From Dickeya lacustris (GTDB lineage: Bacteria > Pseudomonadota > Gammaproteobacteria > Enterobacterales > Enterobacteriaceae), in NCBI RefSeq assembly GCF_029635795.1, contig NZ_CP114280.1, forward strand, positions 1,054,001 through 1,118,000: a stretch of 64,000 nucleotides of DNA, read 5' to 3'. This document shows positions 19,841-30,088 of the stretch, piece after piece. The notes under the pieces are model-generated. The model was not told the DNA's origin and searched no databases. It saw only the letters and a program-made list of their open reading frames with translations. Numbering within the stretch: the stretch's first letter is position 1; the number at the start of each line of letters is the position of its first letter. Both the position numbers and the translations under genes were made by a program.

Positions 19841-20509
19841 CTACAGAATCTGGCGTACACTATCCAGCGTAGACTGGCCTTTCAGACCAAGATCTAACAA
19901 TGCTCCGCTACTACTGTTTACCACGCCGTTGACGTAGGCGTAGTTCAGCCCCTGAACAGTCTTCTGTGTACCATTTGCTGTTGCCGATACAGAAATCGTA
20001 TAGGAACCATCTGGAGCCGCGCTGCCATCAGAGGCTTTGCCATCCCATGAATAAGCGTGAACACCCGCGCTTAATGCTCCCAAATCTATACTGCGAACCA
20101 CCTTGCCGGTGCTATCAGTAATACTGACCGCCACATTTTCAGCGGCACTCTCAAGTTCAACGCCAAACGGAGTGGTCGTCGAATTTCCCACTAAAACCGA
20201 TGATCCGGGAACCAATACACCTCTACCAATCAAGGACGCAGCCTGAACAGATTGAGTGCTATTGATTTGAGTCGATATAGACCCCAACGTGGTATTTAAT
20301 TTCTCAATACCGCTTACCGTATTTAACTGTGCCAACTGTGAAACCAGTTGGTTGTTATCCATCGGGTTAGTCGGGTCCTGATTTTTTAACTGCGCAACCA
20401 ACAATGTCAAAAAACTATTCTGTAGGTCAGCACTGGAACTGCCACTTATGGATGATGATGAGGTGGTCGATGTACTTTGAACACCACTAACAGAAGAGGT
20501 GGTAGCCAT
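19841..20509 (-). CDS. flgD: FlgD, hook assembly scaffold
   Basis: FlgD caps the growing hook and is discarded once the hook is complete. The ATG at 20509 follows GGGAGAA and gives 222 residues (E. coli 231); an in-frame TTG four codons earlier is unlikely. Conserved features are FLTLLVAQLKNQDPTNPMDN near 40-60, which includes the export region, and a C-terminal Ig-like FlgD domain with HAYSWDGKASDGSAAPDGSY. It starts 12 bases from the flgC stop. Confidence 0.96.
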   Translation of the reverse strand: MATTSSVSGVQSTSTTSSSSISGSSSADLQNSFLTLLVAQLKNQDPTNPMDNNQLVSQLAQLNTVSGIEKLNTTLGSISTQINSTQSVQAASLIGRGVLVPGSSVLVGNSTTTPFGVELESAAENVAVSITDSTGKVVRSIDLGALSAGVHAYSWDGKASDGSAAPDGSYTISVSATANGTQKTVQGLNYAYVNGVVNSSSGALLDLGLKGQSTLDSVRQIL

Positions 20510-20521
20510 GAATTCTCCCAA

Positions 20522-20926
20522 TTACTGACCGACGGTTAATGTTTTGAGCATCATTGACTTGGTCGTATTTAATACTTCCACATTAGCCTGATAGCTTCGA
20601 GACGCTGAAATGGTATTAACCATTTCATTAACAGGATCCACATTAGGCATACGAACGTAACCTTTAGCATCGGCCAAAGGATTGCCCGGCTGAAAAACTA
20701 ATTTTTCAGGTGAAGGATCGTCTACGACTTTAGCCACCTTCACGCCACCAGTAGCCTGGCCTGGCGCGGCATCGACTTCAAAAACAACTTGCTTTGCCCG
20801 ATAAGGCTGACCGTCAGGCCCAGTCACGCTATCTGCGTTAGCCAAATTACTTGCACTAACGTTAAGGCGCTGAGACTGTGCTGATAGTGCAGAACCGGAA
20901 ATATCAAAAATATTAAGTAACGACAT
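20522..20926 (-). CDS. flgC: FlgC, proximal rod protein
   Basis: FlgC is a proximal rod subunit of 134 residues, the enteric length. It shows [20 protein letters not shown], then the motif [20 protein letters not shown], and a C-terminal helix [20 protein letters not shown]. It lies between flgB and flgD without regulatory gaps. Confidence 0.98.
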   Translation of the reverse strand: MSLLNIFDISGSALSAQSQRLNVSASNLANADSVTGPDGQPYRAKQVVFEVDAAPGQATGGVKVAKVVDDPSPEKLVFQPGNPLADAKGYVRMPNVDPVNEMVNTISASRSYQANVEVLNTTKSMMLKTLTVGQ

Positions 20927-20959
20927 GAGACATTAACCCTATATTCAACGCCAATACGG

Positions 20960-21379
20960 TCATGACGAACCAGACTGAAGCACTGACATCATCCCTTTGA
21001 TTTGACCACCGATCAGCGTCAAACTACTCTGGTATTTGAGACTGTTATCCGCAAAATTCGTACGCTCGCGATCCATATCGACCGTATTACCATCAAGAGC
21101 GGGCTGCGTTGGAACGCGATAAAGTAAGTCGAGATCCGGTGCTTGTACATTTTGCGCAGGAATATGCCGAGTAGAAGTCAGCTTCAGGGAAACCGACTGA
21201 TTTGATACGCGCCCCTGCTCCATCACTTTGCTTAACTCACTCGCAAAATCGATATCTCGAGCCTGATAGCCCGGAGTGTCAGCATTCGCTATATTGGCCG
21301 CTAAAATCTCTTGACGTTGAGCACGAAGATTTAGCGCCTCTTGTTGAAACCGTAAGGCGGCATCTAATTTGTCGAGCAT
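20960..21379 (-). CDS. flgB: FlgB, proximal rod protein
   Basis: FlgB is the rod subunit nearest the MS-ring. Its 139 residues start [20 protein letters not shown], followed by the motif [20 protein letters not shown]. It is the first gene of the flgB-to-flgJ run and is divergent from flgA. The shared 165-base gap should carry the class 2 promoters. Confidence 0.97.
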   Translation of the reverse strand: MLDKLDAALRFQQEALNLRAQRQEILAANIANADTPGYQARDIDFASELSKVMEQGRVSNQSVSLKLTSTRHIPAQNVQAPDLDLLYRVPTQPALDGNTVDMDRERTNFADNSLKYQSSLTLIGGQIKGMMSVLQSGSS

Positions 21380-21544
21380 GCTCCCTCCGCAATTTAAAAT
21401 TTAGTGCTGGTAGCATAATTCTCATCCGGTAAAAATCATCGTTAGAATAGGCATAGAATGCAACGCTATTTATTGCCTTAACTGTAAGCAAGTACCGTTA
21501 AACTGGTAAGGTGAAATCAGTATGGGTGGGAGAATTTCAGGTTT
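21380..21544. promoter_or_regulatory. flgB/flgA divergent promoter region
   Basis: These 165 bases separate the divergent flgB and flgA starts. In enteric bacteria FlhD4C2 binds between these genes and activates both. The region is AT-rich, but I could not assign the binding sites by eye. Confidence 0.55.
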
Positions 21545-22214
21545 ATGCAGTTTATCAAAAAATACATATACTTATTGATACTGAGTACGCTATTCGCGCC
21601 CATGTCATCCAACGCAGTCGAGTTATCTGCTCAACTTTCTCGTTTTTTTTCTGAAAACTTCAAAAATACAGATAATACCGTTACGGTGGTTGTCAAATCG
21701 CCACAAGAACAATGGCCTACCTGCGACACCCCGCAGATATCCCTTCCAGGGAATAGCAGAATGTGGGGCAACCTCTCTGTTTCTGTTCGCTGTAACCAAG
21801 AGCGACGCTTTGTGCAGGTTGAAGTACAGGTTATCGGAAAATATATTGCCGCCGCACTCCCTGTGAGCCGAGGTAAAACGCTCACCGGCACTGATATTCG
21901 ACTCATCCGTGGCCGCTTAGACCTGTTGCCGCCTAAGACGCTGATCGCCTTGTCTGAGGCTGAAGGTGCCGTGGCATTAAGAGATATCGTACCCGGTCAG
22001 CCCATCACTCAAGCTATGATTCGCAAATCTTGGGTTATTCAGGCAGGTCAAAATGTCCAAATTCTGGCGCAAGGGGACGGATTTAGTGCTCGCAGTGACG
22101 TGTAAAGCTATCAATAATGCTGCAGTTGGCCAAAATGCCAGGGCTCGTACAGCATCAGGGCAGGTTGTATCCGGTGTTGCAACAAGCGATGGAATGATCC
22201 TGATCTCACAATAA
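21545..22214 (+). pseudogene. flgA: FlgA, P-ring chaperone, frameshifted near the 3' end
   Basis: FlgA is the periplasmic chaperone for P-ring assembly by FlgI. It has a signal peptide (YLLILSTLFAPMSSNA) and a SAF-like domain with LPVSRGKTLTGTDIRLIRGR and ALRDIVPGQPITQAMIRKSW. The open frame stops at 22105 after GDGFSARSD, giving 186 residues. One base further on, another frame continues as KAINNAAVGQNARARTASGQ and VVSGVVATSDGMILIS, ending at 22214. This is the expected FlgA C-terminus (E. coli 219 residues). Removing one base at about 22100-22103 (GACGTGTAAA) restores a 222-residue protein. If real, the mutation removes the last conserved strands. Confidence 0.9.
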
Positions 22215-22219
22215 TTTGC

Positions 22220-22246
22220 TAAAGTAATGGCAATAGGTGCCGATAT
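22220..22246 (+). promoter_or_regulatory. Sigma-28 (FliA) promoter for flgMN
   Basis: TAAAGTAA at 22220-22227, an 11-base spacer, then GCCGATAT at 22239-22246. This matches the FliA consensus at 13 of 16 positions with exact spacing. It starts 6 bases after the restored flgA stop and 114 bases before flgM, as the class 3 flgM promoter does in Salmonella. Confidence 0.9.
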
Positions 22247-22359
22247 GATGTACATCGACGCTGATGATACATGAATAGCTCAATACAGTTTTGGGTTATA
22301 AAGCAATCAATTAGAGTATCATCTTTTGCTTCAGCCTTTTATGATGCGAGTACATAGCT

Positions 22360-22659
22360 ATGAGTATTGATCGGACACAGTCAATCAAACCCGTCAGCCA
22401 AGTCCAAAGCCGGGACAGCGGTGATGGAGTAAAAATCAAGCGTAAAGATGACATCGAGCAGCAAAGCGGTGTTACCGGTACTCAGGTGAAACTGAGTGAT
22501 GCACAATCAAAACTGATGCAACCATCCTCTCAGGATATCGACATGCAACGCGTTGAAACCCTGAAACAGGCTATTCGTGACGGCTCGTTAAAGATGAATG
22601 TTGGTAAAATTGCTGACGCCATCATTAAGAATGCACAGGACTTAATCGCAGGCGACTAA
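22360..22659 (+). CDS. flgM: FlgM, anti-sigma-28 factor
   Basis: FlgM holds FliA (sigma-28) inactive until the hook is complete and is then exported through the finished hook-basal body. Its 99 residues start MSIDRTQSIKPVSQVQSR, a disordered N-terminus. The C-terminal sigma-binding helices are visible in VETLKQAIRDGSLKMNVGKI and ADAIIKNAQDLI. It is expressed from flgA read-through and from its own sigma-28 promoter, giving the usual negative feedback. flgN follows after 4 bases. Confidence 0.97.
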   Translation: MSIDRTQSIKPVSQVQSRDSGDGVKIKRKDDIEQQSGVTGTQVKLSDAQSKLMQPSSQDIDMQRVETLKQAIRDGSLKMNVGKIADAIIKNAQDLIAGD

Positions 22660-22663
22660 TTTT

Positions 22664-23101
22664 ATGGAAAAACTTGTAAAGCTTCTGAACCAAATTCTGC
22701 TGGCCTTGCGTGATCTAGAGGCGGTTTTAGCGGATGAGCAGTTATTGCTTTGTGCTGGCAGAATTGATGGGACTGCACTACAAGTCGTCACCGATAAAAA
22801 AAATGCCTTACTTTCTTCTTTAGCCCAATTGGACAAAATTCGGCTTCAGGGCGAAAGAGTGCTGAGAGTCCAGTCACCTTATGAAGACAATACAGCCCTC
22901 GCAGAGGTGTGGCAGCAAGTTGCCGTTTTAGGCGAAAAGTTACGCGATAAAAACCGTCATAACGGTATGCTACTTAGCTATCATCTCGACCATAACGAAA
23001 AAGCACTGGCTCTACTGAAAGATAAACATGCTCAAACCGTTTATGGTGCAGACGGACAACCGCGTACCAGCAGTATCTCTGGACGAAGGATTAGCATCTA
23101 A
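22664..23101 (+). CDS. flgN: FlgN, export chaperone for FlgK and FlgL
   Basis: FlgN binds the junction proteins FlgK and FlgL and delivers them to the export gate. Its 145 residues are mainly helical, with LNQILLALRDLEAVLADEQ at the start. The C-terminal helical region LSYHLDHNEKALALLKDKH is followed by TVYGADGQPRTSSISGRRIS, the typical end. It is the last gene of flgAMN and is convergent with flhE. Confidence 0.95.
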   Translation: MEKLVKLLNQILLALRDLEAVLADEQLLLCAGRIDGTALQVVTDKKNALLSSLAQLDKIRLQGERVLRVQSPYEDNTALAEVWQQVAVLGEKLRDKNRHNGMLLSYHLDHNEKALALLKDKHAQTVYGADGQPRTSSISGRRISI

Positions 23102-23156
23102 CCGACAGTCCCATCGAACCCACTGTTTAGTTGTATCTTTGTTGTATTTTCATGTC

Positions 23157-23192
23157 GTTTAGCCTTCTTATAAGTAAGAAGTACAGCTAAAC
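23157..23192. terminator. Hairpin between convergent flgN and flhE
   Basis: GTTTAGC (23157-23163) pairs with GCTAAAC (23186-23192), and CTTCTTA (23164-23170) pairs with TAAGAAG (23175-23181) around a 4-base loop. There is a 4-base bulge on one side. The position between two converging genes suits a bidirectional terminator. T-tracts are weak. Confidence 0.65.
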
Positions 23193-23195
23193 ACA

Positions 23196-23627
23196 TCAGC
23201 GATAATTTACAGATATCTCACTCGTGAGCACCTCTACAGGCGTCGCCATTCTCCCACTTCCCGGGACAGAAAAGACCATCTGAAACGTACTGTTTGCAGG
23301 AATACCTTGTAGAGCATACGTTTGTCCACTGCCACTATCCAAGCGAGTACAGCGATTAGCTGCACAGAGCTGTACGTCGAGATCTATCGGTGCAGCCTGC
23401 GCCAATTGATATCGCCAATGGACAGACGTCACCGTGCCGTCGGCAGGCACTTGCAAGCTGGTTGGAGGCAAAAGAGCAGACGATGACAACTGCGCCCCTC
23501 TATAGCCAAAGGATGGACCAGTAACACTGGCACTCCATCCTCCTTGCTGCGCATACACATTACCGATAAGGAGGCCACATAGTGCGCCCCCAACACCTAT
23601 CCACCGGATAGCTGAGATCTTCATCAA
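23196..23627 (-). CDS. flhE: FlhE, periplasmic flagellar protein
   Basis: FlhE is a periplasmic protein of the flhBAE operon. In Salmonella and E. coli it limits proton leakage through the export apparatus and affects swarming. The 143-residue precursor has a signal peptide ending IGNVYA-QQGGW. The mature domain has conserved GPSFGYRGAQLSSSALLPP and one Cys pair (QLCAANRC). Its ATG overlaps the flhA stop by 4 bases. It is absent from many flagellated bacteria but usual in enterics. Confidence 0.93.
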   Translation of the reverse strand: MMKISAIRWIGVGGALCGLLIGNVYAQQGGWSASVTGPSFGYRGAQLSSSALLPPTSLQVPADGTVTSVHWRYQLAQAAPIDLDVQLCAANRCTRLDSGSGQTYALQGIPANSTFQMVFSVPGSGRMATPVEVLTSEISVNYR

Positions 23628-25711
23628 GACGACTCACCAATCATTGATGTCATTCTTATCTGGCGGCTATCCGTGATTTCAAGATTAGATAACACGGCAA
23701 CCTGTGGCAGACTGCGACGAAGAAAGCGCGATAACAGCCCCCTCAATGCATGATTGACTAGCAAGACGGGAGGCGCCCCCAGAATTTCCTGGCGCTGCAA
23801 CGCCTGCTGTGCCTGAGTGAGCAGTCGGTCACTCAATCCCGGTTCCAGCCCACCGCCGCCTTGCAAGGCCTGCAATAATAATCGCTCTAGTGCGCTATCA
23901 AGGCCGATAACCTGCAATTCTGTATCACCAGGAAACCATTGTTGAGTAATTGCGCGACCGAGAGCGATACGCACGGCGGTCGTCAATTCGTAAGGGTCAT
24001 TTTGCACCGGAGCGTGCTCTGACAATGTTTCAATCACAGTGCGCATATCGCGGATAGAAACCTGTTCACTTAACAAATTCTGCAACACTTTATGCAACGT
24101 CGTTAATGTGACCACGCCCGGGATAAAGTCTTCTGTTAATTTAGGCATCTCTTGCGAAACACGATCCATCAGTTGCTGCGCTTCCTGACGACCAAATAGC
24201 TCGCTTGCATGCAGGCTCAGTAAATGGTTTAAGTGGGTTGCAACGACCGTACTGGCCTCAACAACAGTATACCCTTGGATCTGCGCCTGTTCTTTCAAAG
24301 ACGTGTCTATCCAAACGGCTGGCAGCCCGAAAGCGGGATCTTTAGTCGCATCGCCAGCCAACGTACCAACCGCATTGCCGGGGTTAATCGCCATCCAGCG
24401 TCCAGGATGGGCCTCACCACTGCCAATCTCAACGCCTTTCATTAAGATACGATAGCTTGCAGGCTGTAAGTCCAGATTATCGCGAATATGCACAACAGGA
24501 GGCAGGAACCCCATTTCTTGGGCGAATTTTTTACGGATACTCCGTATACGCCCCAAAAGCTCGCCATTTTGCTGGAAATCCACCATGGGTATGAGTCGAT
24601 ATCCCACTTCCATGCCTAATGGGTCTTCTAATTGCACGTCTGACCAACTGGCTTCTACTATCGGTGGCGCTGTAGGTACAGCCGATGCGGTTTGTGCCGA
24701 CTCAAATTCAGCTCGGCTCTCACCTTTTTTCATCCACCAGGCTAAACCCAATAAAATGCCGGTAAAAAGTAAAAAGACAAAGTTAGGCATACCTGGGACT
24801 AAACCAATCAATCCCAGGACTGCGGCACTGAGGATCATGACTCGAGGGTTATTGAACAGCTGTGTTACCATTTGCTGCCCGACATCCTGATTCGTGCCCA
24901 CGCGCGTAACGATAACACCAGCGGCAGTAGAGATAACCAATGCGGGGATTTGGGCGACCAAACCATCACCGATGGTCAACAGCGTATAGTTTTCTACCGC
25001 CTGACCTAACACCATGTCATGTTGAACCACACCAACCAAAAGGCCGCCAATGACGTTAATCGCCATGATCATGAGGCCCGCTATCGCATCACCACGCACA
25101 AACTTACTGGCACCATCCATTGAGCCATAAAAGTCCGCTTCCTGAGTAACCTCAGAACGACGCTTTTTCGCTTCGTCCTCACCAATCAAGCCGGCGTTGA
25201 GATCAGCATCAATCGCCATTTGCTTGCCAGGCATGCCATCCAATGTAAAACGGGCACCAACTTCCGCAATACGACCGGCACCCTTGGTGATAACCATGAA
25301 GTTGATTAACACCAGGATGATGAACACCACGATACCAATTGCAAAATTACCGCCGACCAGAAAATGGCCAAAGGCTTCAACAACACGCCCTGCCGCCGCC
25401 GCACCAGTATGCCCTTCCATTAAAATAATACGGGTTGAGGCAACGTTGAGCGATAATCGTAATAATGTAGAGAACAGCAATATCGTCGGGAATGCGGCAA
25501 AATCCAGTGTACGCTGGGTGAACATTGCGACCAGCAGAACCATAATGGAAAGCGCAATATTAAAGGTAAACAGCAAATCCAGAATGAATGGCGGTAACGG
25601 CAAAACCATCATTGATAGGATAAGCAAGATCAAAATAGGCCCAGCGAGAGCCTGCCACTGTGAACCTTTCATATTGCCTGGTAGGCGAAGCCAAGAGGCC
25701 AAGTTAGCCAT
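23624..25711 (-). CDS. flhA: FlhA, flagellar export gate protein
   Basis: FlhA forms the nonameric export gate of the flagellar type III secretion apparatus. The ATG at 25711 gives 695 residues (E. coli 692), starting MANLASWLRLPGNMKGSQWQ. About eight membrane segments lie within residues 20-320, with the conserved FHIPEP signature TRIILMEGHTGAAAAGRVVE and DLNAGLIGEDEAKKRRSE. The cytoplasmic domain follows (KGVEIGSGEAHPGRWMAINP), which docks FliH, FliJ and chaperones. It overlaps the flhB end by 8 bases and flhE by 4. Confidence 0.98.
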   Translation of the reverse strand: MANLASWLRLPGNMKGSQWQALAGPILILLILSMMVLPLPPFILDLLFTFNIALSIMVLLVAMFTQRTLDFAAFPTILLFSTLLRLSLNVASTRIILMEGHTGAAAAGRVVEAFGHFLVGGNFAIGIVVFIILVLINFMVITKGAGRIAEVGARFTLDGMPGKQMAIDADLNAGLIGEDEAKKRRSEVTQEADFYGSMDGASKFVRGDAIAGLMIMAINVIGGLLVGVVQHDMVLGQAVENYTLLTIGDGLVAQIPALVISTAAGVIVTRVGTNQDVGQQMVTQLFNNPRVMILSAAVLGLIGLVPGMPNFVFLLFTGILLGLAWWMKKGESRAEFESAQTASAVPTAPPIVEASWSDVQLEDPLGMEVGYRLIPMVDFQQNGELLGRIRSIRKKFAQEMGFLPPVVHIRDNLDLQPASYRILMKGVEIGSGEAHPGRWMAINPGNAVGTLAGDATKDPAFGLPAVWIDTSLKEQAQIQGYTVVEASTVVATHLNHLLSLHASELFGRQEAQQLMDRVSQEMPKLTEDFIPGVVTLTTLHKVLQNLLSEQVSIRDMRTVIETLSEHAPVQNDPYELTTAVRIALGRAITQQWFPGDTELQVIGLDSALERLLLQALQGGGGLEPGLSDRLLTQAQQALQRQEILGAPPVLLVNHALRGLLSRFLRRSLPQVAVLSNLEITDSRQIRMTSMIGESS

Positions 25712-26855
25712 CGGTTGTTTTCTCTTTAGCAAAATCCAGTGCATCCGGCACAGGTAAGTTTTTAGGTTTACGCGGAATCAAGCCGCCTTCTCGTTTCCAA
25801 CGTTTAAGTTGATAGACCCACGACAGTACCTCAGCAACGGCAGCATACAATCCGGTAGGAATTTGCTGCCCAATTTCTGTATGGCGATAAAGCGCGCGCG
25901 CTAACGGCGGTGCCTCAAGAATCGGGATACGATGCTCGGTACCCAATTCACGAATACGTAAAGCGATTAAATTCGTTCCTTTAGCCAGCACTTTCGGTGC
26001 CTGCATTTTTTTATCGTCATATTTTAACGCAACCGCATAATGCGTTGGGTTAGTAACGATAACATCTGCTTTCGGCACATCCGCCATCATCCGGCGTTGA
26101 GCGATAGCACGCTGCTGTTGCCTAATGCGCCCCTTGATATGAGGATCGCCCTCATGCTCTTTGTATTCATCACGAATTTCCTGCTTGCTCATGCGCAATC
26201 GTTTGATATGGCTCCATATCTGCCAAAATACGTCAAAAGCAACCATAGGAAAGAGGCCTAGGATAACCCAAAAGCAACAGAGCAACGCAATATTCAGCGC
26301 ATCCTTTATGGCATTCGCCAGCGGTTCAGAAACAAGGTGCAGCATGTCGTTCCAACTGTGCCAAAGAAACCAACACGTTATGCACCCAACAATCACCGCT
26401 TTTAAAATCGCTTTAAATAATTCTGCAACCACATGCGTTGAAAACATGCGTTTTAGTCCAGATAACGGGTTCATTTTTCCGAAATCAAAACTGATGGATT
26501 TAGTGCTAAAAATAAGCCCGCCAAGCAGAATAGGAGCCGCTAATGCGACAACCACAAGGCCGAAAAGAAGAGGAATGAGCGCAAAAACAACCTGCTCAAT
26601 GAGTGTTCCTATATGAGAAATAAATAAACGCTCATCGCTGATGAGGTTATGGTCAAATATCAGCCCTTTCGCCAACATTTCAGACAATTTTCTAGCCATG
26701 TTGGCACCAGTTCCCCACAAAATGGCCAACCCGGCAATCAACATGAAAAGCGATGTCAGTTCCCTCGATCGGGGGATCTGCCCCTCTTCGCGAGCTTTCT
26801 CCGTTCGTTGGGGTGTGGGAGCTTCTGTTTTCTCCAGATCACTATCATCTGCCAC
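25704..26855 (-). CDS. flhB: FlhB, export substrate-specificity switch
   Basis: FlhB controls the change of export substrate from rod/hook to filament type together with FliK. Its 383 residues have four membrane helices (for example LFMLIAGLAILWGTGANM near 36-53). The cytoplasmic domain carries the autocleavage motif NPTH (VIVTNPTHYAVALKYDD, near 265-280). The N-terminus ADDSDLEKTEAPTPQRTEKA is typical. It heads the flhBAE operon; the 230-base gap to cheZ holds a strong inverted repeat and presumably the class 2 promoter. Confidence 0.98.
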   Translation of the reverse strand: MADDSDLEKTEAPTPQRTEKAREEGQIPRSRELTSLFMLIAGLAILWGTGANMARKLSEMLAKGLIFDHNLISDERLFISHIGTLIEQVVFALIPLLFGLVVVALAAPILLGGLIFSTKSISFDFGKMNPLSGLKRMFSTHVVAELFKAILKAVIVGCITCWFLWHSWNDMLHLVSEPLANAIKDALNIALLCCFWVILGLFPMVAFDVFWQIWSHIKRLRMSKQEIRDEYKEHEGDPHIKGRIRQQQRAIAQRRMMADVPKADVIVTNPTHYAVALKYDDKKMQAPKVLAKGTNLIALRIRELGTEHRIPILEAPPLARALYRHTEIGQQIPTGLYAAVAEVLSWVYQLKRWKREGGLIPRKPKNLPVPDALDFAKEKTTDG

Positions 26856-26997
26856 TGCAGCTGCTCCTGTTAATGCGGGTGCATACGGACACGAAAATTA
26901 CACAGCGCTAGCATGACAAAATCTGGCTATCGTTATGGGTAGAAAAAAGAAGAAAATAAGCGGCTATTTATTTCATTACGCAGGTGAGATGCAGGAA

Positions 26998-27026
26998 TTT
27001 ACGATCGGGAACATCCCGATCGTAAA
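26998..27026. terminator. Perfect 13-bp inverted repeat between cheZ and flhB
   Basis: TTTACGATCGGGA at 26998-27010 is followed by a 3-base loop (ACA) and its exact complement at 27014-27026. It lies 60 bases after the cheZ stop. On the minus strand it would form a tight hairpin suited to ending the che operon before flhB. The bases that follow are T-poor, so its strength is uncertain. Confidence 0.7.
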
Positions 27027-27085
27027 AATCCACATACTTTACGCCACGATGCCCATTCAACAGTGCAATGGGTGTCGAGGTTAAA

Positions 27086-27730
27086 TCAGAAGCCCAAGCT
27101 ATCCAGCAAATCGTCAACCTGGTCTTGGTTAGAGACAATACCTGTCGCTGTTTTATCAACCTGAGGGCCGTTTAGCAGGCCTTCGTTTGCACGACGAGCT
27201 TCTGATGGTTTTTCTGGAATATTTTCCAGCAATACCATCAACAATTGTTTTTCGATCTCCTGAACGACATCCATCATACGCTTGATGACTTGCCCAGTTA
27301 AATCCTGGAAATCCTGAGCCATCATGATTTCCAGCAACTGAGCATTGGTAAACGACGTATGATCGGGAACCGATTCAAGGTAGCTACGAGTATCCGTTAC
27401 CAGTTCTCGTGCTTCAGCAAGCTCAATAGGATTTTCAAACCATTGATCCCAACGGCCTTTCAGGGATTTGGCTTCTTCTTCCATTTGATTCTGTCGAGGT
27501 TGCGCGGCCTCAACACAACTTAACGCACGCTCTGCCGCCTGAGCGGTCATCTGTACAACATAGTCAAGACGATCACGAGCATCTGGGATGGCTTCCGCCG
27601 CTTCCGCAATAGCATGATCTAAGCCAAGCTCTTTCAGGCTATCACGCAGCATACGCGTTAACTGCCCGATACGAGAAATAATCTCTGTGGCAGATGCATG
27701 ATCATTAATGGGCATCGGATGTGGATTCAT
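27086..27730 (-). CDS. cheZ: CheZ, CheY-P phosphatase
   Basis: CheZ dephosphorylates CheY-P and resets the motor signal. The 214 residues match the enteric length. The catalytic region [19 protein letters not shown] holds the catalytic Gln (second Q of the LTGQ stretch) and the preceding Asp. The C-terminal CheY-binding peptide is [11 protein letters not shown]. It lies 9 bases after cheY and is the last gene of cheRBYZ. Confidence 0.97.
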   Translation of the reverse strand: MNPHPMPINDHASATEIISRIGQLTRMLRDSLKELGLDHAIAEAAEAIPDARDRLDYVVQMTAQAAERALSCVEAAQPRQNQMEEEAKSLKGRWDQWFENPIELAEARELVTDTRSYLESVPDHTSFTNAQLLEIMMAQDFQDLTGQVIKRMMDVVQEIEKQLLMVLLENIPEKPSEARRANEGLLNGPQVDKTATGIVSNQDQVDDLLDSLGF

Positions 27731-27739
27731 GGCATCTCC

Positions 27740-28150
<411 letters not shown>

Positions 28151-28163
28151 TCACCTGGAGCTG

Positions 28164-29216
28164 CTATATACGTAATGCCTGTCCGGCAGAAACTTGTGCC
28201 AGCATTCGCTGACTCACCTGGTGCAAGTCCACCACCTCATCGACACCACCGAGTGCAATAGCTTCTCGAGGCATACCGAATACGACACAACTGGCTTCAT
28301 TTTGCGCGATGGTATAAGCCCCCGCTTTATGAAGCTCCAGCATTCCTGCGGCCCCGTCATTTCCCATGCCAGTTAAGATAACTCCCACTGCATTTCGTCC
28401 GGCGTACTGTGCAACAGAGTGGAACAGTACGTCAACAGAAGGACGATGACGATTAACCGGCTGACCATCATGCAGTTTTACCTGATAGTTTGCACCGCTA
28501 CGCGAGAGCTCCAAATGGCGAGCGCCAGGCGCAATATAGGCGTGACCAGGCAGAACACGCTCACCATCTTCCGCTTCTTTCACTGTGATCTGGCATAGCT
28601 TATTAAGACGCTCTGCGAAAGACTTCGTAAAACCCGGCGGCATGTGTTGAGTAATCAAAAGAGCAGGACTGGTTGGCGGTAAAGGTTGCAAAACATGCCT
28701 GATAGCCTCTGTACCACCCGTTGATGCGCCAATCGCAATCAATTTTTCACTACTCAGTAAAGGCGTACTGGGGATCAATATGGTAGGTGCTGGCGACGCG
28801 CTACGCTGCGGCAGGCGGGCTTTAGCTGCCATACGAATTTTTTCTGCAATCAGCTCACTGTACGCCAACATCCCTTCACGGATGCCTAGCTGCGGCTTCG
28901 TAACAAAGTCGATTGCCCCCAACTCAAGAGCTCGCAGGGTAATTTCAGACCCTTTCCCCGTCAACGATGACACCATAACAACCGGCATTGGACGCAAACG
29001 CATAAGCTTTTCAAGAAAATCTAACCCGTCCATACGCGGCATTTCCACATCTAGCGTCAACACCTGCGGATTAAATTTCTTGATTAAATCTCGGGCCACT
29101 AAAGGATCAGGCGCAGTTGCCACCACCTCCATGTCAGGATGGCTGTTAATGATTTCAGTCATGATCTGGCGCATTAATGCGGAATCATCAACACATAATA
29201 CTTTTATTTTGCTCAT
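28164..29216 (-). CDS. cheB: CheB, receptor methylesterase/deamidase
   Basis: CheB removes methyl groups from chemoreceptors and gives adaptation. The 350-residue protein has an N-terminal receiver ([12 protein letters not shown]; phospho-Asp in [20 protein letters not shown], about residue 56). The C-terminal esterase has its catalytic triad in [12 protein letters not shown] (Ser), [11 protein letters not shown] (His) and [12 protein letters not shown] (Asp). The start shares TAATG with the cheR stop. Confidence 0.98.
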   Translation of the reverse strand: MSKIKVLCVDDSALMRQIMTEIINSHPDMEVVATAPDPLVARDLIKKFNPQVLTLDVEMPRMDGLDFLEKLMRLRPMPVVMVSSLTGKGSEITLRALELGAIDFVTKPQLGIREGMLAYSELIAEKIRMAAKARLPQRSASPAPTILIPSTPLLSSEKLIAIGASTGGTEAIRHVLQPLPPTSPALLITQHMPPGFTKSFAERLNKLCQITVKEAEDGERVLPGHAYIAPGARHLELSRSGANYQVKLHDGQPVNRHRPSVDVLFHSVAQYAGRNAVGVILTGMGNDGAAGMLELHKAGAYTIAQNEASCVVFGMPREAIALGGVDEVVDLHQVSQRMLAQVSAGQALRI

Positions 29217-30088
29217 TATCTTTCCTTAGCCAGCCCGTATACAGTCTGTCCGCGCAGGTAAAATTCCCGACTGATCTGACTGAAGTTCTCTGAGTGCCCG
29301 GCAAATAATAAACCGCCCGGTTTTAGCAGCGGAACAAAACGACGTAAAATACGTTCTTGTGTTTCTTTATCAAAATAAATCATTACGTTGCGACAGAAAA
29401 TAGCATCAAAAGGTGCGGGTAAAGACCACTCTGGCGCGAGTAAATTCACTTGCTGAAAATGAATCATACTAGCTAATTCTGGTCGAACACGCACTAGTCC
29501 ACTATGCGGCCCGGTTCCTCGTAAAAAGAAACGCTGCATTTGCTGTGGAGAAAGGGAACGCAGATCTTCTTGTCTGTAAACCCCTGCTGATGCTTTTTCC
29601 AAAACCTGGGTATCAATATCTGTTGCTGTGATTTGGCAATTAGATGCACGATCTCCATATACTTCAGCCAACGTCATGGCCAAAGAATAAGGTTCTTCAC
29701 CGGTAGAAGCGGCAGCGCACCAAATGCTGTACCCTCCCTGACGTTTACGTGCATGGTCGGCAAGGATGGGAAAATGGTGAGCTTCACGAAAGAAAGCGGT
29801 TAGATTAGTGGTAAGTGCATTGATAAATGCCTGCCACTCAGCGCTATTTTGGTCGGACTCAAGTAAGGCCAGATATTGCCCAAAGTCATTAATGCCCAAT
29901 AAACGCAACCGCCTGACAAGACGGTTATAAACCATTTCTCGCTTATGATCTGCCAGCACGATACCAGCACGCTGATAAATAAGCTGGCTGATACGCCGAA
30001 AATGAACATCAGACAGCGGTAACCGTTCAACCATCTGACTCAAAATGGATGTAGAACCTGAACGATTTGGCGATGGTGTATTCTTCAT
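29216..30088 (-). CDS. cheR: CheR, receptor methyltransferase
   Basis: CheR methylates receptor glutamates with S-adenosylmethionine. Its 290 residues have an N-terminal helical domain ([20 protein letters not shown]). The SAM-binding core shows [33 protein letters not shown] and [14 protein letters not shown]. The beta-subdomain that binds the receptor pentapeptide NWETF is included. It is the first gene of cheRBYZ, and a sigma-28-type promoter lies about 360 bases upstream. The receptor gene next to it ends in a variant of the tether. Confidence 0.97.
   Translation of the reverse strand: MKNTPSPNRSGSTSILSQMVERLPLSDVHFRRISQLIYQRAGIVLADHKREMVYNRLVRRLRLLGINDFGQYLALLESDQNSAEWQAFINALTTNLTAFFREAHHFPILADHARKRQGGYSIWCAAASTGEEPYSLAMTLAEVYGDRASNCQITATDIDTQVLEKASAGVYRQEDLRSLSPQQMQRFFLRGTGPHSGLVRVRPELASMIHFQQVNLLAPEWSLPAPFDAIFCRNVMIYFDKETQERILRRFVPLLKPGGLLFAGHSENFSQISREFYLRGQTVYGLAKER

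Noticed and set aside
25197..25757. Open frame of 186 codons on the plus strand opposite flhA
   Set aside because: It lies fully antisense to a certain gene, and its composition mirrors flhA codon use. It has no ribosome site and no recognisable protein pattern.
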